Position numbers and translations under genes: made by a program. Below, piece by piece: positions 1-8,300 of a stretch of 16,278 bases of DNA. The stretch covers positions 1 through 16,278 of the forward strand of contig JAEWJG010000439.1 of NCBI GenBank assembly GCA_023386675.1, written 5' to 3'. Numbering within the stretch: the stretch's first letter is position 1; the number at the start of each line of letters is the position of its first letter. Source of the DNA: Actinomycetes bacterium. Lineage in GTDB: Bacteria > Actinomycetota > Actinomycetes > Actinomycetales > Microbacteriaceae. The notes under the pieces were generated by a model, which saw only the letters and a program-made list of their open reading frames with translations, made no database searches and had not been told where the DNA came from.

Positions 1-63
1 CGCTCAGACACTGTCTGGCGTGCACTTTTCGTGTAGTCGATGGAGGGTCTGGAAGTCAGCGGG
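1..63. other. Non-coding end of window downstream of the zinc-ribbon/FHA gene
   Basis: After the TGA stop of the last gene (64-66, minus strand) I see no gene in the remaining 63 nt. The stretch contains a perfect 13-nt palindrome at 5-17 and a TTTT run at 27-30. The palindrome lies too close to the edge to say whether it belongs to a gene starting beyond position 1. Confidence 0.6.
5..17. promoter_or_regulatory. Perfect 13-nt palindrome CAGACACTGTCTG, possible operator
   Basis: The arms CAGACA and TGTCTG are exact reverse complements around one central base. The form resembles operators of TetR-family repressors in actinobacteria, which often contain AGACA...TGTCT arms; that comparison is from memory. 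It could instead form a short hairpin, with CGC/GCG extending the stem around one bulged T, and act as a terminator on the plus strand, where TTTT follows at 27-30. The gene it would serve is outside the window. Confidence 0.4.
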
Positions 64-672
64 TCAGGAGACGTCGAACCACTGGTCGCCGATCTCGACG
101 CGGGTGCCGCGCGTGACGCGGTAGCGGCGGCCGGCCTCGCACTGGCGGGCGACGCCGCCGAGGGGATGCGCGACCGTGCCGTTGCCGGAGTATCGGTCGC
201 AGATCCAGAGCTCATCGCCCTCCAGGCCGAACTCGAGGTGCGTCTTGGAGACGCTGCGGGTGGGGTCGGAGAGCACGACCAGCTGGTCGACGTGCTCCCC
301 CGGCTGCGTGATCGGGCGGCGGCCGACGAGTCCGGAGCCCGTGACGTCGACCACATCGCCGGTCGAGAAGCTGAGCGTGTAGCTGCGGTGCACGATGGGA
401 CGCGCCGGAGGCGCCTCCTCGACCGACACGATGGTCATGGCCTGGGTCGGCGGCAGGCCGTCCTCGTCCAGTTCCACCTCGCCTGGGAAGCGCCCGGCGA
501 CGGCGGGCGCGGGCGGACGCTCGGCGACGCGGTCGGAGATGATCGACGTGTCCGAGGGCCGCGAGTCGGCCACCTCGGGCGCCCGCAGCCGCGACGAGGT
601 CACCGAACTGCCGCACATGGGGCAGAACAGCGTCCCTTCGGCCAGCTCCGTCCCGCACACTCGACACTTCAT
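64..672 (-). CDS. Zinc-ribbon and FHA domain protein
   Basis: This 202-residue protein starts with a zinc ribbon (C3-x2-C6 and C17-x2-C20) and ends with a forkhead-associated (FHA) phosphothreonine-binding domain at about 98-202. The FHA marks are G117-R118-R119, S142-K143-T144-H145 and N164-G165-T166. Between them is a flexible acidic and proline-containing linker with a PPTQAMTIV stretch at about 75-83 whose threonines could be kinase targets, as in GarA/OdhI-type proteins (inference). No signal peptide or membrane segment is visible, so it should be cytosolic. The ATG at 672 overlaps the upstream TGA as ATGA, and AAGGGA lies 8 nt before it. A longer reading to 801 is open but would overlap the upstream gene by over 130 nt and add a basic, low-complexity start before the zinc ribbon, so I reject it. 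It is the last gene of the cluster and probably reads phosphorylation made by the kinase at 11293-12723. Confidence 0.93.
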   Translation of the reverse strand: MKCRVCGTELAEGTLFCPMCGSSVTSSRLRAPEVADSRPSDTSIISDRVAERPPAPAVAGRFPGEVELDEDGLPPTQAMTIVSVEEAPPARPIVHRSYTLSFSTGDVVDVTGSGLVGRRPITQPGEHVDQLVVLSDPTRSVSKTHLEFGLEGDELWICDRYSGNGTVAHPLGGVARQCEAGRRYRVTRGTRVEIGDQWFDVS

Positions 673-2978
673 CGGCTCTGTCCCTTTCCGCTTCCCCTCC
701 CACGGTAGCCGAGCGAGCGCAGCGAGACCGCCGCGAGCAGCCGCTTCCAGCGCGTGTCGCGCTTCGCGAGCTGTCCGCGCAGGTCGTCGACGGCCTTCCA
801 CACCGACTCCGCCTCGGCGGGGGTGGGCGCAACGCCGCTGTAGGTGGCTCTATCGGCGACCTTCGCGAGCGCGTTCGCACGGGACCCGCCGATGGTGTCT
901 GCGAACTCCACGCGGGTGGCCGCGGGCGGCGGGTCGTAGCCGTGGTCGACCGCCGCGTCCGCGAACTCGCGCCAGCCGCCGACGATCCGATCGCGGGCAG
1001 TCGGGGCCCGACGGCGCAGCGTCCGGCGCCGCCACTTCGCCGCGAGCACGGCGAGGAACGGGGACGCGATGAGCGCGAGGATGAGGACGGTCCAGCCGAC
1101 GGCCACCAGCACCGCGAGCAGCGTGTCGAGCACCGGGTTCGGCTTGGGCTGGTTCGACGGGTCGACCTGCGCCTGCGGCGGCTCGTCGTTCTGCTGCGGG
1201 GTGTCGTCGACGGGCGGCTGCACGTTCGTCTGCGGACGCGAGATCTGCGTCGGCTGGTCGGGTTGCTTCGGGGGCACGGGGCGGAGCGGCGGCGTCGGAT
1301 CGACGGTGACCCAGCCGTTCGTGGTCTGCACCTCGATCCACGCGGAGATGTCGGACCCGGTGAACATGACCGCGTCGCCCGTGGCACCCTGTGGCGCGAC
1401 GAAGCCGACGACGACACGGGCCGGGAAGCCGAGCTGGCGGGCCATCAGCGCCGCCGTCACCGCGTACTGCTCCTGGTCGCCGAGCATCGGCACATTCGTG
1501 AGCAGCTCGGTGATGCGGTCGGCGCCGTGTCCGGAGCGGCTTGCCGGCTCGTTCGGCCCGACCCCGTGGCTGATGTAGCCGTCCTGCGCGAGGCCCCGCA
1601 GGGCCGCCGCGAGCTTGGGCCCTGCGCCGCTGACGCCGGCGGTGTACTTCTGCAGTGCCGACTGCAGCTCGTCGGGGATGACGGACGGCCGGGGCACCGA
1701 ATCCGTTCCGGGTTCGACCTTCTGCAGCTGCGCGGCGGTCAGCAGCGGCTTGACCACCGACTCCTCGGTGTAGGTGTCGCCCCTGCGGAGCGACGTGGTG
1801 ACCGCGCCGGTGCCCGTCACGTCGTTGTAGAAGAAGGCGCCGGCGAGCGTGGACGCGTTGGGACCGTTGAACTGCACCTGCTCGAGCTGCCCGCTCCCGG
1901 GCAGCCACGGGCCGCGGTAGCTCCCGACCACGACGGTGGTCTTCGTCCGCTTGCCGGTCGTCGCGCCCTGGTCGAGACGATAAGGGACGCGGGTGAACGA
2001 TCCGGAGGCGCTCGCCGTCTCCGCGCTGCCGACCGCGTACGTCACGCCGTCGTAGGTGTCGAGCGTCGCGATCCGCAGCCTCCGGTCGGGCGGCAGGCCG
2101 TCGACCGTGAGCATCCGCTCGTCGGCCTTCGCCGGCTCCAGGTAGGAGCGGAAGCCGCTGAGCGGGCTCGGGTACCGGCGCGGGTCGAACGGCTGCTCGA
2201 CAGCCGTTCGCACGACCTGCCGGTCGCCGGGCGGTGGCAGCAGTGCGGCGGCGGCGATGCCTCCCGCTGCCGCCGCGAGCAGCATGACCGTCGCACCCGC
2301 GGTGGTGAGCACGGCGGCCGAGAGCCGCTCGGTGCGCGTCTCGACGAGCTGCCCGCTCTGCTCCCGCAGCGACCGGACGGCGGCCGAGCGCCGCAGCAGC
2401 CGGAACCGGATCAGCCACGCCAGGTTCACCGCGAACAGCGCGAGAAGCAGCAGCAGCGGAACGGGCGCGACCGACGACCCGAGCAGGATGCCGGCGACGA
2501 CCAGCAGCACCGGCGGGATGGCGGCGAGCTCGGGCCGCGGCGACCGGAGGGCGATGGTCACCGTCAGCACCGTCGCCAGCAGCGTCAGCAGGAACACGGG
2601 CACGAGAAGCGCCTGGTACGAGCCGACCGGGACGCTGATCGTCACCAGCTGCTTCCAGCTCAGCCAGGTGCCCTGGACCAGGTCGGTGAACCCCGCCGGA
2701 CTGGGGAGCAGCCCCCCGGCGGCCGCCTCGGACGGCACAGCGAGCTGCACCCCGGTGCCGAGGTACACGAGCACGACGAGCCCGGCGACGACGATGCTCG
2801 GCAGGCGCCACGCCCATCCCGCGACCGCGATCACGGTGCCGAGCAGCAGCGTCGCCGCCATCATCAGGACGAACCCACCCGACTGGTACACGGGCCAGAA
2901 CGACCAGGCGCCGAGCGCTACGGCGGCGACGGCGAAGAGGACGTCCACGAGCGCCCGGGGGGAACGACGCGCGGGCAT
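669..2978 (-). CDS. Transglutaminase-like multi-pass membrane protein, catalytic residues missing
   Basis: This 769-residue protein has the TgpA-type layout: about seven membrane segments (near 10-30, 36-55, 60-78, 122-142, 152-168, 172-190, 221-247), an outside part with a transglutaminase-like core (about 440-565), a Pro/Gln-rich linker (561-615), a further membrane segment (617-643) and a basic cytosolic tail resembling DUF4129 (about 655-769). Active members use a Cys-His-Asp triad. Here the usual D-C-E-Q site reads D501-Q502-E503-Q504, and the usual H-A-W site reads S545-A546-W547; only D560 (VDPTPP) remains. The protein contains no cysteine. I checked the codons on the DNA: CAG at 1475-1473 and TCC at 1346-1344. 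It is therefore probably not a transglutaminase or protease, but a structural or binding relative. The ATG at 2978 overlaps the DUF58 stop by one base (TGATG), and its own TGA overlaps the next gene. This gene and its MoxR and DUF58 neighbours form a common module. Confidence 0.93.
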   Translation of the reverse strand: MPARRSPRALVDVLFAVAAVALGAWSFWPVYQSGGFVLMMAATLLLGTVIAVAGWAWRLPSIVVAGLVVLVYLGTGVQLAVPSEAAAGGLLPSPAGFTDLVQGTWLSWKQLVTISVPVGSYQALLVPVFLLTLLATVLTVTIALRSPRPELAAIPPVLLVVAGILLGSSVAPVPLLLLLALFAVNLAWLIRFRLLRRSAAVRSLREQSGQLVETRTERLSAAVLTTAGATVMLLAAAAGGIAAAALLPPPGDRQVVRTAVEQPFDPRRYPSPLSGFRSYLEPAKADERMLTVDGLPPDRRLRIATLDTYDGVTYAVGSAETASASGSFTRVPYRLDQGATTGKRTKTTVVVGSYRGPWLPGSGQLEQVQFNGPNASTLAGAFFYNDVTGTGAVTTSLRRGDTYTEESVVKPLLTAAQLQKVEPGTDSVPRPSVIPDELQSALQKYTAGVSGAGPKLAAALRGLAQDGYISHGVGPNEPASRSGHGADRITELLTNVPMLGDQEQYAVTAALMARQLGFPARVVVGFVAPQGATGDAVMFTGSDISAWIEVQTTNGWVTVDPTPPLRPVPPKQPDQPTQISRPQTNVQPPVDDTPQQNDEPPQAQVDPSNQPKPNPVLDTLLAVLVAVGWTVLILALIASPFLAVLAAKWRRRTLRRRAPTARDRIVGGWREFADAAVDHGYDPPPAATRVEFADTIGGSRANALAKVADRATYSGVAPTPAEAESVWKAVDDLRGQLAKRDTRWKRLLAAVSLRSLGYRGRGSGKGQSR

Positions 2979-4318
2979 CAGGTGGCCAGCCGTTTCGCGA
3001 GACTGCGCTGGAGGTCCTCCAGGTAGCCGATGGTGAGGACGCTGAGGTCGGCCACGCGCCGCAGCGACGGCACCGCCCCCTCGTCGCAGACGATGGCCAC
3101 CACGTCCACCCCGAGCGGGAAGTGCGCGGCGGCCGCGCGCAGCTGCGCCGCGGTCGGCGTCGACCCGCAGATCAGGAACGCGATGGAGATGCCGGCCGCG
3201 TCGTCCGACGCCACCTGCGCCAGCTCGGGCAGCCGGAGCGCAGAGTCGGCGGTCTCCACGCCGGCGAGGTCGTCGAGCAGCCGGCCGCGGTTGACGGTGC
3301 TCAGCCGGCGGACGGTGAACAGCATCCGCTTGGCGAAGTCCGGCGTCGCGGCGGAGGCGACGACCGAGACGGTCCGCGAGTCGAGCATCGCCCGCACCCC
3401 GAGCGAGCCGGTCGCGCTGACCGCGAGCTCGAACTCCTCGTCGGTCGCGTAGTCCGCCGACGACAGACTCAGCGCCACCAGGAGGTGGCTGCGACGGGTC
3501 TCCTCGAACTGGCGGACCATGTAGCTGCCGGTCTTCGCCGTCGACTTCCAGTGGATGTAGCGGCGCTCGTCCCCCGGCACGTACTCCCGCAGCGCGTGGA
3601 ACGCGATGTCGCTCGCCGTGAGGTCGCGCGTCGGCGACCCCTCGAGATCCCGGACGAACCCGGTGCTCATGCTCGGGATGGCGATGGTCCGCGGGTGCAC
3701 GAACAGGTCGAGGGAGTCGGCCCACACCACCTCGCGGCGCAGCAGCCCGATCGGGTCGGCGCGGACGGTGCGGACCGGGCCGATCGGCACGATCCCGCGG
3801 CGGCTGGTGGGCACCACGAAGACATCGGAGTGCTCCTCGGCCGGCGCGAGCGACGGAGCCGCGAACTCGGCCAGCCCGTGGCCGACGGGCACCTCGACGC
3901 GCACGCCGGGCAGCCTCCGCCGCAGCGGATTGCGAACGGACACCTGCCCGGGGGCCCGGTCGCCGACGACCACGCGGTTCGCCGGGAGCGACAGACCGAC
4001 CTCGTACGCGGTGCGCCCGATCAGGTAGCCGGAGGCGACCACGAGCAGCACCACGGCCGTCCAGCCCGCCACCACGGCCTCCACCCAGCCCCAGACGTAG
4101 CCGGCGGTGAGCGACAGCACGGCGAGGACCAGCATCGACCAGCCGAGCGCCGTCACCACGGAGCCGACCCTGCGCGCGAGGGTCGCGACCGCGCGGCCCG
4201 CAGTGGCGGAGCTGCGGACCGCCCACACGATCGCGTCAGCGAGGAAGCCCTCGCGCTCGCCGACGATCCGGGCGCGCGCGTTGGTCAGCTCGGTCTGCGA
4301 ACGGGTGACGGTGGTCAC
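2978..4318 (-). CDS. DUF58 family membrane-anchored protein
   Basis: This 446-residue protein has two adjacent membrane segments (about 59-78 and 82-100) and a DUF58 region whose signature is clear at 243-272 (L-R-E-Y-V-P-G-D, then R-Y-I-H-W-K-S-T-A-K, then V-R-Q-F-E-E). DUF58 proteins carry a von Willebrand A-like fold and are usually encoded beside MoxR ATPases, as here. The metal site DxSxS of such folds appears at 282-286 as A-L-S-L-S, with the first Asp replaced by Ala, so metal binding may be lost. The start is GTG at 4318, overlapping the MoxR stop as GTGA with no clear ribosome site of its own, which suggests translational coupling. Its role is probably as membrane partner of the MoxR ATPase in assembling or maturing the surface proteins of the locus; that role is inferred from context. 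Confidence 0.93.
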   Translation of the reverse strand: MTTVTRSQTELTNARARIVGEREGFLADAIVWAVRSSATAGRAVATLARRVGSVVTALGWSMLVLAVLSLTAGYVWGWVEAVVAGWTAVVLLVVASGYLIGRTAYEVGLSLPANRVVVGDRAPGQVSVRNPLRRRLPGVRVEVPVGHGLAEFAAPSLAPAEEHSDVFVVPTSRRGIVPIGPVRTVRADPIGLLRREVVWADSLDLFVHPRTIAIPSMSTGFVRDLEGSPTRDLTASDIAFHALREYVPGDERRYIHWKSTAKTGSYMVRQFEETRRSHLLVALSLSSADYATDEEFELAVSATGSLGVRAMLDSRTVSVVASAATPDFAKRMLFTVRRLSTVNRGRLLDDLAGVETADSALRLPELAQVASDDAAGISIAFLICGSTPTAAQLRAAAAHFPLGVDVVAIVCDEGAVPSLRRVADLSVLTIGYLEDLQRSLAKRLAT

Positions 4319-5286
4319 ACGGCGGCCCGATCGCTGGGCGGCGGCGTCTCGATGAGCAGCTGGCCGACGATGCTGGAGGCACTGACGCCCTCGAACTCCG
4401 CCTCCGGGTCGAGGACGAGGCGGTGCGCGAGCACCGGCTCGGCGAGGGCCTTCACATCGTCGGGCGTCACGTAGTAGCGGCCAGAGGCGGCGGCGAGCGT
4501 CTTGGAGGCGCGCAGCAGGGCCAGCGCCCCGCGCACGCTCACGCCGAGGCGGATCTCGTCGGCGGTGCGGCTGGCCTCGACCAGGCGGGAGACGTAGTCG
4601 TTGATGGTCGGGTCGACGTGCACGCCGCGCGCCAGCGTGGCCATCTCGACGACCGTCGCTGCGGAGATGACCTCTGGCACGACGACCTCGTGGGCCCTGC
4701 GCTCGCTCCCCTCCAGGATGCGGAGCGTCGCCTCGTGGTCCGGGTAGCCGATCGACGCCTTCATCAGGAACCGGTCGAGCTGGGCCTCGGGGAGCCGGTA
4801 GGTGCCCGCCTGCTCGATCGGGTTCTGCGTGGCGATGACCATGAACGGCGCGCCGACGGAGTGCCGCACGCCGTCGACGGTGACCTGCTGCTCCTCCATC
4901 ACCTCGAGCAGGGCCGACTGCGTCTTCGGGCTGGCGCGGTTGATCTCGTCGGCGAGCACGATGTTGGCGAAGACCGGGCCGCGGTGGAACTCGAAGGCAC
5001 CCGTGCGCTGGTCGTAGATGTTGACGCCGGTGATGTCGCCGGGCAGCAGGTCGGGCGTGAACTGGACGCGGTTGGTCGTGCCGCGGACGCTCTCGGCGAT
5101 CGCGCGCGCGAGCGACGTCTTGCCGGTGCCCGGGTAGTCCTCGAGCAGCAGGTGCCCCTCGCTGAACAGCGCGGTCAGAGCGAGCCGGATCACGTGGGAC
5201 TTGCCGAGCAGGACCTTGTCGATGTTCCCGACGAGGCGCTCGAACACTCCGGAGAACCAGCCGGCCTGTTCGGGGGTCATCGTCAT
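4315..5286 (-). CDS. MoxR family AAA+ ATPase
   Basis: This 323-residue protein is a complete MoxR ATPase. Walker A is D50-Y-P-G-T-G-K-T57, Walker B is V-L-A-D113-E114-I-N-R, sensor 1 is A-T-Q-N155-P, followed by L-P-E-A-Q-L-D-R-F at 165-173 and a sensor-2-like S-V-R252-G. Its length is normal for the family and no key ATPase residue is missing. MoxR proteins act as chaperone-like ATPases with vWA-type partners, and the coupled DUF58 gene is the obvious partner. The ATG at 5286 is preferred because AAAGAGG (5300-5294) lies 7 nt upstream; a second in-frame ATG at 5280 would put it 13 nt away. The gene follows the giant surface-protein gene after a 97-nt gap. Confidence 0.96.
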   Translation of the reverse strand: MTMTPEQAGWFSGVFERLVGNIDKVLLGKSHVIRLALTALFSEGHLLLEDYPGTGKTSLARAIAESVRGTTNRVQFTPDLLPGDITGVNIYDQRTGAFEFHRGPVFANIVLADEINRASPKTQSALLEVMEEQQVTVDGVRHSVGAPFMVIATQNPIEQAGTYRLPEAQLDRFLMKASIGYPDHEATLRILEGSERRAHEVVVPEVISAATVVEMATLARGVHVDPTINDYVSRLVEASRTADEIRLGVSVRGALALLRASKTLAAASGRYYVTPDDVKALAEPVLAHRLVLDPEAEFEGVSASSIVGQLLIETPPPSDRAAV

Positions 5287-5383
5287 GCTCCGGCCTCTTT
5301 CGGTTCGGGGCGCGGCGCGATCGGCCGCAGGGAAGGGGGTGTCGGCCGCGGGATGCGGCTGAAGACAGTATGCCGTCCGCGGA
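5287..5383 (-). other. 97-nt gap between the surface-protein gene and the MoxR gene
   Basis: This is the only real gap between the kinase and the left end of the cluster. I see no convincing terminator, because there is no hairpin followed by a T run. A weak -10-like TACTGT lies at 5370-5365, but the base pattern 17 nt upstream does not resemble TTGACA, so a separate promoter for the MoxR set is possible but unproven. Confidence 0.4.
5294..5300 (-). promoter_or_regulatory. Ribosome binding site of the MoxR gene
   Basis: AAAGAGG lies 7 nt before the ATG at 5286 and selects it over the in-frame ATG at 5280. Confidence 0.7.
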
Positions 5384-8300
5384 TCATTGGAGGCTCGATC
5401 CCGGGTAGTCGGCCGAGTACGTGTCGCCGCCGACCAGGACGCGCACGGTCAGCGTCGGCGACGGGTCGTTCGCCGGCGCCGTGCAGGATGCGGTCTGGCC
5501 CGCGGCGGGCATCGGCAGCTGCGTCGTCCCGTCGCAGCTGTAGGTGACCGCGTCGTAGGCGCCCGTCGGCCAGCTGGTCCAGGTGAAGACGTGGCTGGCC
5601 GGGTCGTAGCGGCCGCCGCCGATGGCGAGGTCGACGGCCACGCCGAGGTCTTGGGTCGCGCTCTGCGGCGAGCAGAGCGAGGACCCGTCCGGGTAGCTCT
5701 CGCAGACCTGGGTGATCCGCACGGTCAGCGGCACGCCGTAGTGGTTGGCGCCGGAACCGGTGAGCACTCCGCTCGTGCCGGCGAGCGTGCCCGTGTCGAC
5801 CACCGCGCCGCCGCTGAGCAGCTGGTAGTCGAATCGCGGGTTGGAGCCGCCGCCCGCGCGGTACGAGACGGTGACGCCGAAGTCGGCGGTCCGTCCGCTC
5901 TGCTGCCGCGGGCCCACCGTGATCGAGGTGACGTCGCCCGGCGACTGGCGCGGTGTGGCGCTCACGATCGCCGCGGGGGTGCAGCCCTGGCCGTTGTAGG
6001 CGTAGACGATGAAGTTGTAGGTCTGGTTCGGGCTCAGCCCGCTGAAGACGGTGCTCCCGCCCTGTACCTGACGAAGCCCGCTGGTCGACAGGGTCGGCTG
6101 GCCCGATTCGACGCCGCTCACCTGGCAGGAGGTCGGGTTGCCGCCCTGGAATGCCGCGGCGTAGTACGAAGTGATCGCCTTGCCGTTGTCGCCGAACACG
6201 CCCGACCAGCTGAGCGTCGCGCTGGTTCCGGCCTGCGTGTCCGGCGTTGCCACGGGTGCGACGCCGGTGGTGGTCGGCGCACCGGCCGGCACACCGCTCC
6301 CCTGCGTCTGGTTCCACGTCGTCCGGCCTTGGTAGAACTGGTTGCGCGAGGAAACCGAGAAGGCGATCGCCGCGCCGTTGGCGATGCCCGGGTCGGTGAG
6401 GTTGAGCGAGTACCCGGTGCCGACCGGGTCGGAGCCCGAGACCTGGAGGGTGTTCGAGACGCCGCCCACCGACACCACATACGACGTGATCGGGCTGGCG
6501 CCCGGCGCGTCGGCCGGCTTCGTCCACGAGATGCGGAGGCCGTGGTCGAGCGGCGAGGACGACACCGCGGACGGCGCGTTCGGGATCACATCCGACCACA
6601 CGGGCTCGGCGTACGACGTCGGGTCGGACAGACCGAGCGCGTTCTGCGCACGGACCGTCAGCGTCACGGCATTCGACGGTCCGTTGCCGGGCGTGGTGAT
6701 CGCGCAGGTCGTCGTCGCGCACGGCGTCGTGGAGAGCACCTGACCGGTCGTGGCGTTCGCCATCGTCACCTGGAACCCCGTGATCGGCGAGTTGTTGAAC
6801 GCTCCGGGGATCCAGCTGAGCGTCAGGCTGCGGTCGGCGATCGTGCCGATCTGCACGTTGGACACGGGCGCAGGACGGTCCTGCACGGACACGGTCACAG
6901 TGCCCCACGTGTACCGATCGGGATCGCCGGTGGCGTCCGCCACCTCGTACTGCAGCGTCGTGTCGGCGGGAGCCGCCGTGGGTGACACGGTGATCTGCAG
7001 CTGCGAGTTGTCGGCGCTCGGGGTGATGCTGAGCCCGTCGGGAAGCCCGCTGCCCAGGCCGCGGACGGCGAGCACCTGCAGCGGCTTGCCCGGGAACGGG
7101 TTGGTGGCGCCGTCGTTCGCGAGCACGTCCACGGTCGTCGTCTGGCCGCGCGGCGCGATCACCCGGTCGGGCTGCGGGCTCGCCAGCGGTCGCGTCGACG
7201 GCACCACCTGGATGTCGATCCGCCCCGCCTGACCGGCGTTCACCGCATCCTTCACACCGATCGACAGCGACGGCGTCGAGCCCTTCGGCGCACCGGTGGC
7301 GACCGTCACGGTCAGGTTCTGCCCGTCGATCGAGGCGCTGACACCGTCCGGGCGCGGGTTCTGGATCGAGTAGATCAGCTCGCCCTGGTCCTTGGCGTAC
7401 GGGTACTTCGTCACCTTCGTCAGGTCGATGGTCTTCGTCTGACCAGGCTCGAAGTCTATGAGGGCGCCCGTGAACACCGGCGGCTGGTTCTCGCGCGGAG
7501 TGACGTCGATCGGCAGCACGATGGTGGCGACGTTGCCGTTCGAATCCGTGGCGCTGGATCCGTCGGTGACCTGGAACGAGATGGAGGCCGGCCCGAAGTA
7601 CCTCGGCGACGAGGTGAACTGCAGGGTGTCGTTTCCTGACACCAGGTCGTCACCGTTGGCGTGCGTGGCACGGACCGTCGCCGCGTCGGTGAGCCGGACC
7701 TTCCGGCCGCCGACGGCGACGATGTAGTCGTTGAGGTGGATCGTCAGCGTCTTCTCGCTGACCACCGAAAGCTTGGGCGCTCCACGCTTCACCTGCGGCA
7801 GCGCGTCGTCGTAGCCGGGGACGTGCACGAAGCCGTACGCGACCACCGACTCGTCCTCGGGGTTCGCGACCTTGAACGGCACGATCTGACTCTTGGCGGT
7901 GATCGCGATGCGAAGCCGCTTGGAGGACGTCACCTGGGCGTCGGTGTTGTACCCGGGCACCAACGACAGCTTGAGGCTCGACACCGGCCCGTCGGCGAAG
8001 AACACGTTCGCCAGCACATTGACGTCGACGTGGTCCTTGCCGAGGATGTCGGACAGCCCGAGGGTCGTATCGGTGACGACGGGGCGCGCGGGCGGCGCCT
8101 TGTCATCGACGGTCAGGCGGAGGAAGGCCTGGCTCGTTCCGCCGCGCTGGTTCTGGATCGTGTACAGGAACCCGTAGGCGCCCTGGGTCTTGGGGGCGGT
8201 GACGGTGACGACGTCGCCGCTCACCTTGGCCCGCGCCTTGCCGTCGAGCGAGGTGACCGCCGTCACGCTGAGCGGGCTGCCGTCGGGGTCGCTGTCGTTG

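Noticed and set aside
942..3026. Plus-strand 694-codon frame opposite the transglutaminase-like gene
   Set aside because: Antisense, low-complexity and Arg/His/Gln-rich; no motif and no plausible ribosome site was noted.
2979..4226. Upstream extension of the transglutaminase frame across the DUF58 gene
   Set aside because: It is a shadow of the DUF58 gene. The ATG at 2978, one base overlapping the DUF58 stop, begins a proper membrane protein.
5283..6908. Minus-strand 541-codon frame ending next to the MoxR start
   Set aside because: It overlaps the real surface-protein gene in another frame, is His/Arg/Asp-rich without domains, and seems to be a GC-rich shadow.
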